Source of the DNA: Rhodobacterales bacterium
GTDB lineage: Bacteria > Pseudomonadota > Alphaproteobacteria > Rhodobacterales > Rhodobacteraceae
Reading direction: 5' to 3'
Length of the DNA: 64,000 bases
Assembly (NCBI GenBank): GCA_026400355.1
Contig: JAPLPE010000021.1
Location: 124,001 to 188,000, forward strand
A program made the position numbers and the translations under genes. Below, in pieces: positions 8,544 through 17,799 of the stretch (position 1 is its first letter; every line of letters begins with the position of its first letter). The notes below the pieces were generated by a model that saw only the letters and a program-made list of their open reading frames with translations, searched no databases and was not told where the DNA came from.

Positions 8544-9832
8544 GCGGCACGATCTTCCTGAACGCGCGCCTGATCGACCCCGAGGCCGGGACGGTCAATG
8601 AGGGCTGTCTGATCGTCCGGGACGGGGTGATTGTTGAGGTTCTGAGCAGGGTGCCCGAGAGTCTGGAACGGTTTGCGCCGGATCAGCGGATCGACTGCGG
8701 CGGTCTTTGTCTGGCACCCGGGATCGTTGATCTGGGGGTGAAGGTCAGCGAACCCGGAGAGCGGCACAAGGAGAGCTTCAAATCGGCGGGCCGGGCGGCA
8801 GCGGCGGGCGGGGTCACCACAATCGTGACGCGGCCCGATACGAACCCTGCGATTGATACGCCGGAGATCCTTGAGTTCGTGGCGCGACGGGCGCAGGTGG
8901 ATTCGGTCGTTCGGGTGTTGCCGATGGCCGCGCTGACCAAGGGCCGCGAAGGCCGCGAGATGACTGAGATCGGGTTCCTGCAGGATGCAGGGGCCGTGGC
9001 ATTTACCGACGGGGATCATGTGATCAGCAACACCCGCGTGCTGCAGCGGGCGCTGACCTATGCGCGGTCGCTGGATGCGCTGGTGATCGGGCACGTGCAA
9101 GACCCGGGGTTGAGCCAGGGGGCGGTGACGACGGCGGGCAAGTTCGCCTCGCTTCGGGGTCTGCCGGGGGTACATCCGATGGCGGAGCGGATGGGGCTGG
9201 ACCGGGATATCGCCCTGATCGAGATGACGCGGGTCAAGTACCATGCCGACCAGATCACCACGGCCCGCGCCCTGCCTGCGCTGGAGCGGGCCAAGCGGAA
9301 CGGGCATGACATTACGGCGGGCGTTTCGATCCACCATCTGACGCTGAACGAGTTTGACGTGGCCGACTACCGGACCTTTTTCAAGCTGACCCCGCCGCTG
9401 CGGGCCGAGGAGGACAGGGCGGCTGTGGTTGAGGCGGTAGCAAGCGGATTGATCGATGTGATCTGTTCGATGCACACGCCACAGGATGAAGAATCCAAGC
9501 GCCTGCCGTTCGAGGAAGCGGCGAGCGGGGCAGTTGGGCTCGAGACGCTGCTACCCGCCTCGCTTCGGTTGTACCATGCTGGCGTGGTCGGATTGCCACA
9601 GCTTTTCAGGGCCTTATCGCTGAACCCGTCGCGGCGGCTGGGGTTGGCTTCGGGGCGGCTGGCGGCAAACGCGCCGGCTGATCTGGTGTTGTTCGATTCC
9701 GATGCGCCCTTTGTGCTGGACCGGTCCACGCTGAAATCCAAGTCGCGCAACACGCCCTTTGACGGGGCGCGGATGCAGGGCCGGGTCCGGGGGACGTGGG
9801 TCGGCGGGGTTCTGGTTTCGGGAGAGGGTTGA
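8540..9832 (+). CDS. pyrC: Dihydroorotase-like protein PyrC', probably non-catalytic
   Basis: This 430-residue amidohydrolase-fold protein overlaps pyrB by 4 bp (ATGA). At the place of the metal motif D-x-H-x-H-x-R it has Asp64-Leu-Gly66-Val-Lys68-Val-Ser70, so both histidines and the arginine are lost. The usual D-H-x-P-H motif is Met311-His-Thr-Pro-Gln315, which lacks the catalytic Asp. Non-catalytic PyrC' proteins are known in Pseudomonas, where they hold the ATCase complex together; the same role is inferred here. An active dihydroorotase must then be encoded elsewhere. Frame, length and the rest of the fold are intact, so it is not a pseudogene. Confidence 0.9.
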   Translation: MSGTIFLNARLIDPEAGTVNEGCLIVRDGVIVEVLSRVPESLERFAPDQRIDCGGLCLAPGIVDLGVKVSEPGERHKESFKSAGRAAAAGGVTTIVTRPDTNPAIDTPEILEFVARRAQVDSVVRVLPMAALTKGREGREMTEIGFLQDAGAVAFTDGDHVISNTRVLQRALTYARSLDALVIGHVQDPGLSQGAVTTAGKFASLRGLPGVHPMAERMGLDRDIALIEMTRVKYHADQITTARALPALERAKRNGHDITAGVSIHHLTLNEFDVADYRTFFKLTPPLRAEEDRAAVVEAVASGLIDVICSMHTPQDEESKRLPFEEAASGAVGLETLLPASLRLYHAGVVGLPQLFRALSLNPSRRLGLASGRLAANAPADLVLFDSDAPFVLDRSTLKSKSRNTPFDGARMQGRVRGTWVGGVLVSGEG

Positions 9833-10443
9833 TGCCGGTCATCGAATCGAGCGCTGCGGTGCTGGGGCTGTGGGCGGTCATCGGGTATCTGCTGGGGTCG
9901 GTGCCGTTCGGAGTGCTGATCACCCGGGCGATGGGGCTTGGCGATCTGCGGCAGATCGGGTCGGGCAACATCGGGGCCACCAATGTGCTGCGGACGGGAA
10001 ACCGCTGGGCGGCGCTGGGGACACTTGTTCTGGACGGTGGAAAAGGCGCGGTGGCGGTGCTGCTGGCCCTGCGGCTGGCGGGAGAAGATGCGGCGCAGGT
10101 GGCGGCGCTGGCATCATTCGTCGGGCATTGTTTCCCGGTGTGGCTGGGGTTCCGCGGTGGCAAGGGGGTGGCGACGCTGCTCGGCATCCTGCTGGCGCTG
10201 GCCTGGCCGGTTGGGCTGGCGGCTTGTGCGACCTGGGCCCTGGTGGCGGCGGTGTTCCGGTATTCGTCGCTTGCGGGCCTGAGTGCGGCGGGGCTGGCGC
10301 CGGTCTGGGCGATCGTGCTGGGGCGGGGGGATGTGATCCTGCTGGCGTTGGCGCTGGCAGTGCTGACCCATTGGCGGCACTGGGGGAATATTGTCCGGCT
10401 GCGGGCCGGGACAGAGCCGCGAATCGGGCAGAAGAAGGGGTAA
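9832..10443 (+). CDS. plsY: Glycerol-3-phosphate 1-O-acyltransferase PlsY
   Basis: This 203-residue membrane enzyme has five or so hydrophobic segments and the PlsY loops GSVPFGVL (about 22-29), GSGNIGATN (about 43-51) and GFRGGKGVAT (about 105-114). It transfers the acyl group from acyl phosphate to glycerol 3-phosphate, the first step of phospholipid synthesis. Its ATG overlaps the pyrC stop (TGATG), so it is co-transcribed with pyrBC', a linkage seen in many alphaproteobacteria. Confidence 0.95.
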   Translation: MPVIESSAAVLGLWAVIGYLLGSVPFGVLITRAMGLGDLRQIGSGNIGATNVLRTGNRWAALGTLVLDGGKGAVAVLLALRLAGEDAAQVAALASFVGHCFPVWLGFRGGKGVATLLGILLALAWPVGLAACATWALVAAVFRYSSLAGLSAAGLAPVWAIVLGRGDVILLALALAVLTHWRHWGNIVRLRAGTEPRIGQKKG

Positions 10444-10478
10444 CTTCGCCGGCGCCGAGAGCCTTTGGTTTCTTCTGG

Positions 10479-10508
10479 TGGGTCGTGCGCTGAAGCGCAC
10501 CCTGCGCA
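10479..10508. repeat. Intergenic stem-loop element (family A)
   Basis: GTGCGC-TGAA-GCGCAC at 10485-10500 is a perfect hairpin followed by CCTGCGCAG. Related hairpins with the same loop type occur at seven other gene ends in this window. Confidence 0.6.
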
Positions 10509-10847
10509 GATGATGCAGGAGACGGCGCGTCAAGCTATTGCTGAGGAGTGTCAACAACCACCCCAATCGCGGGATGTGGTTAGTTGCGTTGTGTCTAAGT
10601 ATTTGTATTGGAATCTTTTTCCGCTGATCTTTCCGTGTCTGTATTGCGACTGTAACACGTCGGCGAAGCCCCGGTATCTCCGGCATCGCTGGACGGTCAT
10701 CCCGCGGCATTGACGGGGCGTCCGGTGGGTTTTCTGGCAAAGCAGGAACTTCGCGCCGGGGCGGTGGACTGACCCCCGACTATCGCCACAGATCGTTAGC
10801 CCTTGGTTGACGGGCCTCGCGGCGCGATAGATCGCCGGGCAACGGGG
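10509..10847. other. Convergent intergenic gap with no gene seen
   Basis: This gap lies between the 3' ends of plsY and gshA. A patch around 10570-10660 is clearly richer in A/T than its surroundings. No frame here has family resemblance, and I saw no RNA signature. Confidence 0.5.
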
Positions 10848-12194
10848 TCAGAGGCGGCAGAAGTCGTAGACCTTGGACAGATCGCCCTTCCAGTCGCCGT
10901 GGTAGTGGTCGAGCAGGATATCGGCCTGCGTGCGACCGGTCGCCACTTCTTCGTGGAGGGGGGCGAGGAAGGCGCCTTCGCCGTGGCCGCGAGCCTTGAG
11001 ACCGGAGTCGGAAAGGGTCAGCACCTCGCGCGCAAGGTCGGCCATGACGACGGACCCGGCACGGGCCTGCAGCGCCTGTTCTGACGCGGCAATACGAAGT
11101 TCTTCGCGGGTTTCGGGCGTCCAGTGTCTGACGATGTCCCATGCGGCGTCAAGCGCGCCTTGGTCATACATGAGACCGACCCAGAAGGCGGGGAGGGCGT
11201 TCAGCATCGCCTGATTGCCGCAGTCGGCACCGCGCATTTCGATGTATTGCTTGACCCGCGCTTCGGGGAAGACGGTCGTCATGTGATCGGCAAAGTCCGA
11301 CAGCGTCGGCTTTTCGCCTGGCAGGGCGAGGAGTTCACCTTTGAGGAAGGCGCGGAAGGATTGGCCCAAAGCGTTGATGTATTTGCCGTCGCGGTAGACG
11401 AAGTACATCGGCACATCGAGAACCCAGTCCACCCAGCGTTCAAAGCCCATCCCGTCCTGAAACACGAATGGAAGGGTGCCGGTACGGGCATTGTCGAGGC
11501 CGCGCCAGATCCGCGAACGCCATGATTTATGCCCGTTAAGCTTGCCCTCGAAGAAGGGCGAGGAGGCGAAGAGGGCGGTGGCGACGGGCTGCAGGGCGAT
11601 GGCCACGCGCAGCTTTTTCACCATGTCGGATTCGGACGAGAAGTCGAGATTCACCTGTACGGTACAGGTCCTGTACATCATCTGTGTGCCGTGGGTGCCG
11701 ACCCGGCCCATGTAGTCGGTCATCAGTCGATAGCGGCCCTTGGGCATGACGGGCATTTCGGCATGGGTCCAGACGGGGGCCGCGCCGATGCCCATGAAGG
11801 CCACTCCCATCGGCTCGGCGATGGCGTGCACTTCGGCCAGATGGGAGGAGAGTTCGGCGGCGGTGTCCTGCATCGTGGCCACGGGCGCGCCGGAGAGCTC
11901 GAACTGTCCGCCGGGTTCGAGGGAGACGTTGGCGCCGCCCTTCTTAAGCCCGATGATGTTGCCGCCTTCAAGGATCGGGGCCCAGCCGAAACGTTCGCGC
12001 AGACCTTCGAGCATGGCCTTGACCGAACGGGGGCCGTCGTAGGGGAGCGGTTCGAGCGTGTCGATGAGGTAGCCGAACTTCTCATGTTCGGTCCCCATGC
12101 GCCAGTCGGCCTTGAGCTTGGACCCGGCGGCGATGTATTCGGCCATCTGTTCGTGACGTTCGATCAGGCCGCCGCCGGATTGTGGAATGGACAT
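10848..12194 (-). CDS. gshA: Glutamate-cysteine ligase (alphaproteobacterial/plant type)
   Basis: This 448-residue enzyme joins glutamate and cysteine, the first step of glutathione synthesis. Recognisable blocks are GTEHEKFGY, LEGGNIIGLKKGGANVSLEP, GGQFELSGAP, MTDYMGRVGTHG and EMRGADCGN, all typical of the class shared by plants and alphaproteobacteria. The ATG at 12194 (MSIPQSGGG) is preferred to an upstream one at 12260, because the conserved N-terminus begins there. It is the last gene of a reverse operon that starts with rsmE. Confidence 0.95.
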   Translation of the reverse strand: MSIPQSGGGLIERHEQMAEYIAAGSKLKADWRMGTEHEKFGYLIDTLEPLPYDGPRSVKAMLEGLRERFGWAPILEGGNIIGLKKGGANVSLEPGGQFELSGAPVATMQDTAAELSSHLAEVHAIAEPMGVAFMGIGAAPVWTHAEMPVMPKGRYRLMTDYMGRVGTHGTQMMYRTCTVQVNLDFSSESDMVKKLRVAIALQPVATALFASSPFFEGKLNGHKSWRSRIWRGLDNARTGTLPFVFQDGMGFERWVDWVLDVPMYFVYRDGKYINALGQSFRAFLKGELLALPGEKPTLSDFADHMTTVFPEARVKQYIEMRGADCGNQAMLNALPAFWVGLMYDQGALDAAWDIVRHWTPETREELRIAASEQALQARAGSVVMADLAREVLTLSDSGLKARGHGEGAFLAPLHEEVATGRTQADILLDHYHGDWKGDLSKVYDFCRL

Positions 12195-12267
12195 TGGGGG
12201 AGGCTCCGTCGGGATTCTGTCGACACAGATTTCAGGCGCTAACAGGTGTCGCGAAGTCACCCATAAG

Positions 12268-12771
12268 TCAATGGAGGCGGCGACGCTCTGATGTCCAGAT
12301 CGTCACCGGATTGCCGGGAGACCGGGACAGGGTTTCGAGCATCATCTCGGTCCTGATGCCCGGCAGCGCGGCGAAAACGTCGAAAAGGGCATCGGCCCCT
12401 TCGGCGTTGACCGGGATCGCGAGCGGGGGGCCACCCGAGGCGAAGAGCATCCAGTGGGCGGGGTGCCCCGAGGGATCGAGGTCAAGACGGGTGAGGTCGT
12501 CGAGGTCGACCATGCCGCCGGTGAGGGGGCCGAAATACATGAGGCGGCGTTCGTCGATCTGGAGCACGCCCGCGCCGCCGCCGCCTTGCCGGAACCGCAG
12601 GCGCTGGACCCCGGTAAAGATGAGCGCCGCGCCGAGGAGGACGATGACGGCCGAAAGCCATGAGACGACGGCGTAGGTGTTGGCCCACCACCAGAGGCCC
12701 AGAAGCACGATTGCGACGCCGATGAGCACCTCGCGCCAGCGGATGAACCAGTTGCGGGGGGTCGCAGGCAT
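12268..12771 (-). CDS. Hypothetical two-helix membrane protein
   Basis: The 167-residue protein has two adjacent hydrophobic segments at about residues 15-50, then a soluble domain of about 110 residues rich in short beta strands (VLQIDERRLMYFGP, MVDLDDLTRLDL). It has the look of a bacterial PH-like membrane protein, but I do not recognise a named family. It starts 4 bp after the acetyltransferase gene and lies 73 bp before gshA, so it shares their operon. No function can be assigned. Confidence 0.75.
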   Translation of the reverse strand: MPATPRNWFIRWREVLIGVAIVLLGLWWWANTYAVVSWLSAVIVLLGAALIFTGVQRLRFRQGGGGAGVLQIDERRLMYFGPLTGGMVDLDDLTRLDLDPSGHPAHWMLFASGGPPLAIPVNAEGADALFDVFAALPGIRTEMMLETLSRSPGNPVTIWTSERRRLH

Positions 12772-12775
12772 GAAA

Positions 12776-13615
12776 TCAAACAGGGCGAATCTCCTGTGGG
12801 GCGTCGAAGAGGGTCACGTTGAGGGTGCCGATCTGGCGGAAACCGATCGCGCAGTAGGCACGGGCAGCACTTTTGCTGGCAGCGAAGAGGATGGCGCGGC
12901 TGACCCCTGCCGCCCGCGCCTCGGTCAGGTGGAGGGCCAGGGCAGTGCGGGCGAGGTGCTGGCCGCGCAGGGCGGGCGGGGTCCAGACGCCTCCGATCTG
13001 TACGGTATCGGGCAGGCGGGCGTTGAAGCCGGTCATGGCGACTGGAATGCCGTCGCGCAGGAGGACGCGGTGGCTGTCGTTGGCGATGTAGCTGTCGATG
13101 TCCTGAGCGGCGATAGCGGGGGCCTTGTCGGCGGGAGTGCCGGTGGTTTCCTGCAGGTAGGCGCAGCGCCAGTCGCGGAGGAGGTCGAGGGGGGCGGCGG
13201 TGAGTGGGTGGAGGGCGAGGGCCGGGTCGTGGGGGGGCGTCAGGAGGTCGGTTAGGGTCAGGGTGAAGAGGGGTTCGTCCGCCGCCAGTTGTGTGGGTGC
13301 GTCGCTAAGGCCAAGGGCGGAGCCAAGGCGCCGGACCTGTTCTGCATCACCGATGAGGCCGATGGCGGTGAAACCGGAGAGCGGGGTGAGGTCGGGCATC
13401 ATGCAGAGCGGCCATTGGGGCATGATCATCCCGGCCTCGGTCTTGCCGATGAGGCCACGGATCGGGCGGCCGTCAAGCCAGAAGCGCATGGCGCGGTCAT
13501 GCCCGCCTGTCATGCCGTGGGCAATGAGGTTGGCGATTGGAAAGAGCGATGTTTCCAGATGGCGGCGCAGGAACAGCATGATGGCCGACTGGTCCGAAGG
13601 CTGGGCCGCGATCAT
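12776..13615 (-). CDS. GNAT-family N-acetyltransferase
   Basis: In this 279-residue protein the C-terminal half carries the acetyl-CoA loop region (GGVWTPPALRGQHLARTAL, about 215-233) and the closing segment FAASKSAARAYCAIGFRQIG. The N-terminal half is a degenerate GNAT-like or substrate domain. The start overlaps the rsmE stop by 4 bp, showing translational coupling. The substrate is unknown; co-transcription with rsmE and gshA does not define it. Confidence 0.82.
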   Translation of the reverse strand: MIAAQPSDQSAIMLFLRRHLETSLFPIANLIAHGMTGGHDRAMRFWLDGRPIRGLIGKTEAGMIMPQWPLCMMPDLTPLSGFTAIGLIGDAEQVRRLGSALGLSDAPTQLAADEPLFTLTLTDLLTPPHDPALALHPLTAAPLDLLRDWRCAYLQETTGTPADKAPAIAAQDIDSYIANDSHRVLLRDGIPVAMTGFNARLPDTVQIGGVWTPPALRGQHLARTALALHLTEARAAGVSRAILFAASKSAARAYCAIGFRQIGTLNVTLFDAPQEIRPV

Positions 13616-14334
13616 CGCCAGTCCCCATGGGTAATCTGCCAGAGCGAGAGAGCGGCCACAGCGGCGGTTTCGGCGCGCAGGATGCGGGGGCCCAGACGGA
13701 TGGGTTGGGCAAAGGAAAGGCGGCCGAGTCGGGTGCGTTCGGTTTCGGAAAAGCCGCCCTCGGGGCCGATCAGGATGGCAGCGGGGGCGGGGGCGGTAGG
13801 TTGCGGGGCAGCGGTTTCGGAGACGCGTGATTCGTCGCAGAACCAGAGGCTGCGGCCTTCGGGCCAGCGGTCAAGGAGTGTGGAAAGGCGCTGCACCTCG
13901 GCCACTTCGGGGACAAAGGTGGCGCCGCATTGTTCGGCGGCCTCAACGGCGTGGGCCGTCATCTTGTCGCCGCGCACGCGTTCGGCATTGGTGAAATCGG
14001 TCTGGACAGGAAGAATGCGCGAGACGCCAAGTTCCACGGCCTTTTCCACGGTAAAATCGGTGCGGGTCTTTTTCAGCGGCGCGAAGACGAGCCAGAGGTC
14101 GGGCGGGGGTTGCAGGGGGCGTGTCCGGGCAGTGACAGTCAGTGATCCGGCATGTTTGCCCGCGTGGGCGACAGCGGCGTCCCATTCGCCGTCGCGGCTG
14201 TTGAAGAGAGACAGGACAGTGCCCGGTGTGAGGCGCATGACGTTGAACAGGTAATTCGCCTGTTCCCGGGCAAGGGGAACGGTTTGCCCTTGGGCCAAGG
14301 GTTGATCTACATACAGGCGAACCTTTGATGGCAT
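13612..14334 (-). CDS. rsmE: 16S rRNA (uracil-1498-N3)-methyltransferase
   Basis: This 240-residue SPOUT enzyme methylates U1498 of 16S rRNA. Family motifs are the N-terminal PUA-like start (PSKVRLYVDQPL), KKTRTDFTVEKAVELGV, the SAM-binding strand ILIGPEGGFSETE and the knot motif LGPRILRAETAAVAAL near the C-terminus. ATG 14334 is preferred to one four codons upstream, because relatives begin M-P-x-K-x-R-L. It is divergent from ubiA with only about 30 bp between starts, so the promoters must overlap. Confidence 0.94.
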   Translation of the reverse strand: MPSKVRLYVDQPLAQGQTVPLAREQANYLFNVMRLTPGTVLSLFNSRDGEWDAAVAHAGKHAGSLTVTARTRPLQPPPDLWLVFAPLKKTRTDFTVEKAVELGVSRILPVQTDFTNAERVRGDKMTAHAVEAAEQCGATFVPEVAEVQRLSTLLDRWPEGRSLWFCDESRVSETAAPQPTAPAPAAILIGPEGGFSETERTRLGRLSFAQPIRLGPRILRAETAAVAALSLWQITHGDWR

Positions 14335-14364
14335 AGGGCAAGACATATGCAGGGATCAGACCGG

Positions 14365-15315
14365 ATGCCAGAGCCTGCGGGCGCGGTCGCGGACGCGCCG
14401 CGCGGCAACTGGGTGGACCGGAACGCGCCCGAGGGCACGCGGCCCTGGCTGCGCCTGTCGCGGGCGGACCGGCCGATCGGGACGTGGCTCTTGCTGCTGC
14501 CTTGCTGGTGGGGGCTTGCGCTGGGGATCATCCACACCGGAGCGGCGGGGTGGTTTGACCTGTGGATTGCGGTCGGCTTTGCGATTGGTGCCTTCCTGAT
14601 GCGGGGGGCAGGCTGCACGTGGAACGACATCACGGATCGGGACATCGACGGGAAGGTGGCACGGACGCGGTCGCGGCCGATTCCTTCGGGGCAGGTGACG
14701 GCCAGGGGTGCGCTGGTCTGGGCGGTGGTGCAAAGTCTGTTGGCCTTTGGCATCTTGCTCACGTTCAATGGGGCGGCGATTGCGCTGGGCGTGATCGCGC
14801 TGGTGCCGGTGGCGGTTTATCCCTTTGCCAAGCGGTTCACGTGGTGGCCGCAGGTGTTTCTGGGGATCGCGTTCAACTGGGGGGCGCTGCTGGCCTGGAC
14901 GGCACATACCGGGTCGCTCGGTTGGCCTGCAGTGGTGCTCTATTTGGGCGGGATCGCGTGGACGCTGTTCTATGACACGATCTATGCGCACCAGGACGCC
15001 GAGGATGACGCGCTGATCGGGGTGAAATCGACGGCGCGGCTATTCGGGGACAATTCGGCGCGCTGGTTGCGGCGGTTCCTTGTGGCGACGGTGTTGCTGA
15101 CCGCGCTCGCGGTGCTGCTGGCGGCGTTGCCGGATGCGTCGGCGCTGGTTCTGGCTGTGGCGCTGGCGGGGCCATGGGCGATGGGGTGGCACCTGACGTG
15201 GCAGTTGCGGGCGTTTGTCCCGGAAGACGGACCGGGATTGCTGCGACTTTTCCGGTCGAACCGGGATGCCGGGCTGATCCTCGCGCTGTTTTTCGCCACC
15301 GCCGGGTTCCTCTGA
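14365..15315 (+). CDS. ubiA: 4-hydroxybenzoate polyprenyltransferase UbiA
   Basis: This 316-residue membrane prenyltransferase attaches the polyprenyl tail to 4-hydroxybenzoate in ubiquinone synthesis. The first Asp-rich motif NDITDRDID is at 87-95 and the second, DTIYAHQDAEDD, lies near 205-216; about eight hydrophobic helices are visible. ATG 14365 (MPEPAGAVADAP) is chosen over 14347, because close relatives start with this sequence. The prenyl donor could come from the polyprenyl synthase at 35976-36974. Confidence 0.94.
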   Translation: MPEPAGAVADAPRGNWVDRNAPEGTRPWLRLSRADRPIGTWLLLLPCWWGLALGIIHTGAAGWFDLWIAVGFAIGAFLMRGAGCTWNDITDRDIDGKVARTRSRPIPSGQVTARGALVWAVVQSLLAFGILLTFNGAAIALGVIALVPVAVYPFAKRFTWWPQVFLGIAFNWGALLAWTAHTGSLGWPAVVLYLGGIAWTLFYDTIYAHQDAEDDALIGVKSTARLFGDNSARWLRRFLVATVLLTALAVLLAALPDASALVLAVALAGPWAMGWHLTWQLRAFVPEDGPGLLRLFRSNRDAGLILALFFATAGFL

Positions 15316-15374
15316 TTGAACCCCGGCGGTCAGGGGCCTAGAGAGTGCGGGTTGAAACTGCCTGACGGATCCTG

Positions 15375-17363
15375 ATGCGCCTCCCTTCGAATCTGATCGC
15401 CGCCGCCGTTTTCATGCTGGCAGGACTTCTGTCAGTGCTGGGCGCGCGGACGGCCGTATCTGTGATCGAAGAGCGGTCGGGCGCAGCCGTTGTGGCGGCG
15501 CTGCACAACGAAGGGCAAGACTGGGCTCAGGTTGTTACCGACGGTTTGCAACTGATCCTTGAAGGACAGGCCCCGAACGAGGCGGCGCGGTTCAGCGCGA
15601 TGTCGATTGCGGGCAGCATCGTGGACGCGGCACGGGTGATTGACGACATGACTGTCGTGGACACAGCAGGAATCGCTGCGCCGGACTTTGCCATCGAGAT
15701 TTTGCGTAATGACAGCGGCGTGTCGCTGATCGGGCTGATCCCGGCTTCGACCGACCGCGAGGCGCTGAATTCGCAGATCGTGCGGATCGCGGGCGGGCAG
15801 ACTGTGACGGACCTGCTGCAGACGGCCGACTATGCGGTGCCGGCCAACTGGCAACCGTCGCTGGATTATGCGTTGCGGGCGCTGGGGCAGTTGCCCCGGT
15901 CCAAGATTTCTGTGGGCGAAGGCCGGGTGACGGTGACCGCGATTTCCGACAGCCCGACGCATAAGCGCCAGCTTGAGGCGGAACTGGCGCGCAATGTGCC
16001 GTCCACGGTGCGGCTGGGCCTTACGATTACGGCGCCACGCCCTGTTGTGAGCCCGTTCACGGTGCGTTTCGTCAAGGATGCACAGGGCGCGCGGTTTGAT
16101 GCCTGCGCCGCCGATACCGAAGAGACACGGGACAAAATCGTGCTGGCCGCGACGGCCGCCGGGGTGGAAGGACAGATTGATTGCCGTCTGGCGCTGGGCG
16201 TGCCGTCGCTGACATGGGGCAATGCTGTCGCGCTGGCGATCAAGGCGGTGGCGGATCTGGGCGGCGGGACGGTGACGTTTTCGAATGCCGATGTTGTGCT
16301 TTCGGCGGCAGAGGGCACAGATCAGGCGACGTTCGACCGGGTTGTGGGCGAATTGTCCAATGCGCTGCCCGAGTTGTATTCGCTGACTGCAGACCTGCCG
16401 CTGCCCCCTGAGGCGACCGAGGAAGGCCCACCGGAGTTCACCGGGACGCTGAGCCCCGAGGGTGATGTGCAGTTGCGTGGCCGGGTGCCTGATGACCTGA
16501 TCAACACGACGGTCGAGAATTTGGCGGCGGCCCGGTTCGGCAAGAGTGCCGTCACGATGGGCACGCGGATCACCGGGGACGGCTTGCCGCCGGGCTGGTC
16601 GATCCGGGTGCTGGCCGGGGTCGAGGCGCTGGATCTGCTGGAGAACGGGTCGGTTCTGGTGCAGCCTGATCTGGTCACGGTTAAGGGCAACACGGGTGAA
16701 GTTGATGCGCGGGATGCGATTTCTCGCCTGTTGATCGCAAGGCTGGGGCAGATGGCAAAGTTTCAGATCGACGTGACCTATCTCGAGGAGCTGGACCCGC
16801 TTGCGGCGCTGCCTTCGCCCGAGGAATGTGTGGCGCAGATCGGCATGGTGACCGCGTCGCGCAAGATCACCTTCGAGCCGGGTTCTGCCACGCTCAGTGC
16901 GGATACTATGCCGGTTGTGGATGACATTGCCGAAATCCTTCGGAAATGTTCGGAGCTGAAGATCCGGATAGCGGGCTATACCGACAGTCAGGGCCGGGAC
17001 GAGATGAACCAGGAGCTGAGTCAGGACCGGGCCGAGGCGGTGCTGGATGCCCTGCGGTCACGCCGGGTGCCGGTGGGCGGCTTCGAGGCCATGGGCTTTG
17101 GCGAAGCGGACCCGATTGCGGATAACGAGACTGAAGAAGGTCGCGAAGCCAACCGGCGGATCGAGTTTTCGCTGATCCTGCCCGAGGGGCCGGTTGAAGA
17201 ACCGACAACGCTGGAAGGACTTGAGGGGCGGGTTGCCCCATCGCCCGAGGGTGACGGATCGGCGGTGGGCGAGGCCCCGGCGGATGGGAGTGATGTGCCA
17301 CCTGTCGTACCAGTGGACGAATCGGATGCCGAGAGCGGCGTGGATGCGGGATCGGGCGACTGA
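15375..17363 (+). CDS. OmpA-family protein with BON-like repeats
   Basis: This 662-residue envelope protein has an N-terminal membrane anchor (LIAAAVFMLAGLLSVLGAR, about 6-24) and a long region with several BON-like alpha/beta repeats. An OmpA C-terminal peptidoglycan-binding domain follows, with IAGYTDSQGRDEMNQELSQ and GFGEADPIADN...NRRIEF. The last 50 residues are acidic and Pro-rich. It probably links the envelope to peptidoglycan from the inner membrane or periplasm. The exact role is unknown; the architecture is common in Rhodobacteraceae. Confidence 0.85.
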   Translation: MRLPSNLIAAAVFMLAGLLSVLGARTAVSVIEERSGAAVVAALHNEGQDWAQVVTDGLQLILEGQAPNEAARFSAMSIAGSIVDAARVIDDMTVVDTAGIAAPDFAIEILRNDSGVSLIGLIPASTDREALNSQIVRIAGGQTVTDLLQTADYAVPANWQPSLDYALRALGQLPRSKISVGEGRVTVTAISDSPTHKRQLEAELARNVPSTVRLGLTITAPRPVVSPFTVRFVKDAQGARFDACAADTEETRDKIVLAATAAGVEGQIDCRLALGVPSLTWGNAVALAIKAVADLGGGTVTFSNADVVLSAAEGTDQATFDRVVGELSNALPELYSLTADLPLPPEATEEGPPEFTGTLSPEGDVQLRGRVPDDLINTTVENLAAARFGKSAVTMGTRITGDGLPPGWSIRVLAGVEALDLLENGSVLVQPDLVTVKGNTGEVDARDAISRLLIARLGQMAKFQIDVTYLEELDPLAALPSPEECVAQIGMVTASRKITFEPGSATLSADTMPVVDDIAEILRKCSELKIRIAGYTDSQGRDEMNQELSQDRAEAVLDALRSRRVPVGGFEAMGFGEADPIADNETEEGREANRRIEFSLILPEGPVEEPTTLEGLEGRVAPSPEGDGSAVGEAPADGSDVPPVVPVDESDAESGVDAGSGD

Positions 17364-17379
17364 TCCGAAAGGAATGAGG

Positions 17380-17400
17380 GGGCGTCGGGTGACGCCCTTT
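17380..17400 (+). terminator. Rho-independent terminator after the OmpA-family gene
   Basis: GGGCGTC (17380-17386) and GACGCCC (17391-17397) form a perfect 7-bp stem with a GGGT loop, followed by TTT. It lies 16 bp after the stop and partly before the next gene, so it may reduce rather than block read-through. Confidence 0.6.
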
Positions 17401-17413
17401 GAGGGGGACGGAC

Positions 17414-17743
17414 GTGAACAGGACCGAGTTCATCATTGCGACCGCGATCATTCTGTTCGTGGCATTTGTGCTGGGATGGTTTGCAAGCTGGCTGGTCAAC
17501 CGGTTCACCCGGGTGACGCAGGCCGACATTGGGGAACTGGACAAGATGGCGCAGTCCCTGCACGAGGCCGAGGAAACGCGGGATCAGGCGATAACCTATC
17601 TGCAGCAGCGCGAGGCGGATATCAGCAACCAGCTGAGCCAGACCGAGGCCGAGTTGCGGGCCGCGATGGACGGTCTGCGCGATGCGCGGCGCGAGGCGGA
17701 GGAGCTGCGGGCCTATATCGACCGGCAGGGCGGGCGGGGTTAG
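17414..17743 (+). CDS. Small membrane-anchored coiled-coil protein
   Basis: This 109-residue protein has one N-terminal transmembrane helix (FIIATAIILFVAFVLGWFAS), then a heptad-rich helix of about 70 residues (DKMAQSLHEAEETRDQAITY and onward). The GTG start at 17414 has a GAGGGGGA ribosome site, which decides against an upstream ATG. It follows the OmpA-family gene, so an envelope-scaffold role is possible. No named family is recognised. Confidence 0.75.
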   Translation: MNRTEFIIATAIILFVAFVLGWFASWLVNRFTRVTQADIGELDKMAQSLHEAEETRDQAITYLQQREADISNQLSQTEAELRAAMDGLRDARREAEELRAYIDRQGGRG

Positions 17744-17770
17744 GCGAGGTGCGGGGTGCGCACCTTTCCT

Positions 17771-17799
17771 GTCGGTGGTGCGCTGAAGCGCACCCTACG
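17771..17799. repeat. Intergenic stem-loop element (family A)
   Basis: GGTGCGC-TGAA-GCGCACC at 17777-17794 is followed by CTACG. It is almost the same core as the copy at 10485 and lies at the convergent 3' ends of the coiled-coil gene and tsaC. Confidence 0.65.

Noticed and set aside
10465-10713. An 82-codon frame after plsY
   Set aside because: It contains the stem-loop repeat and an A/T-rich patch and resembles no protein.
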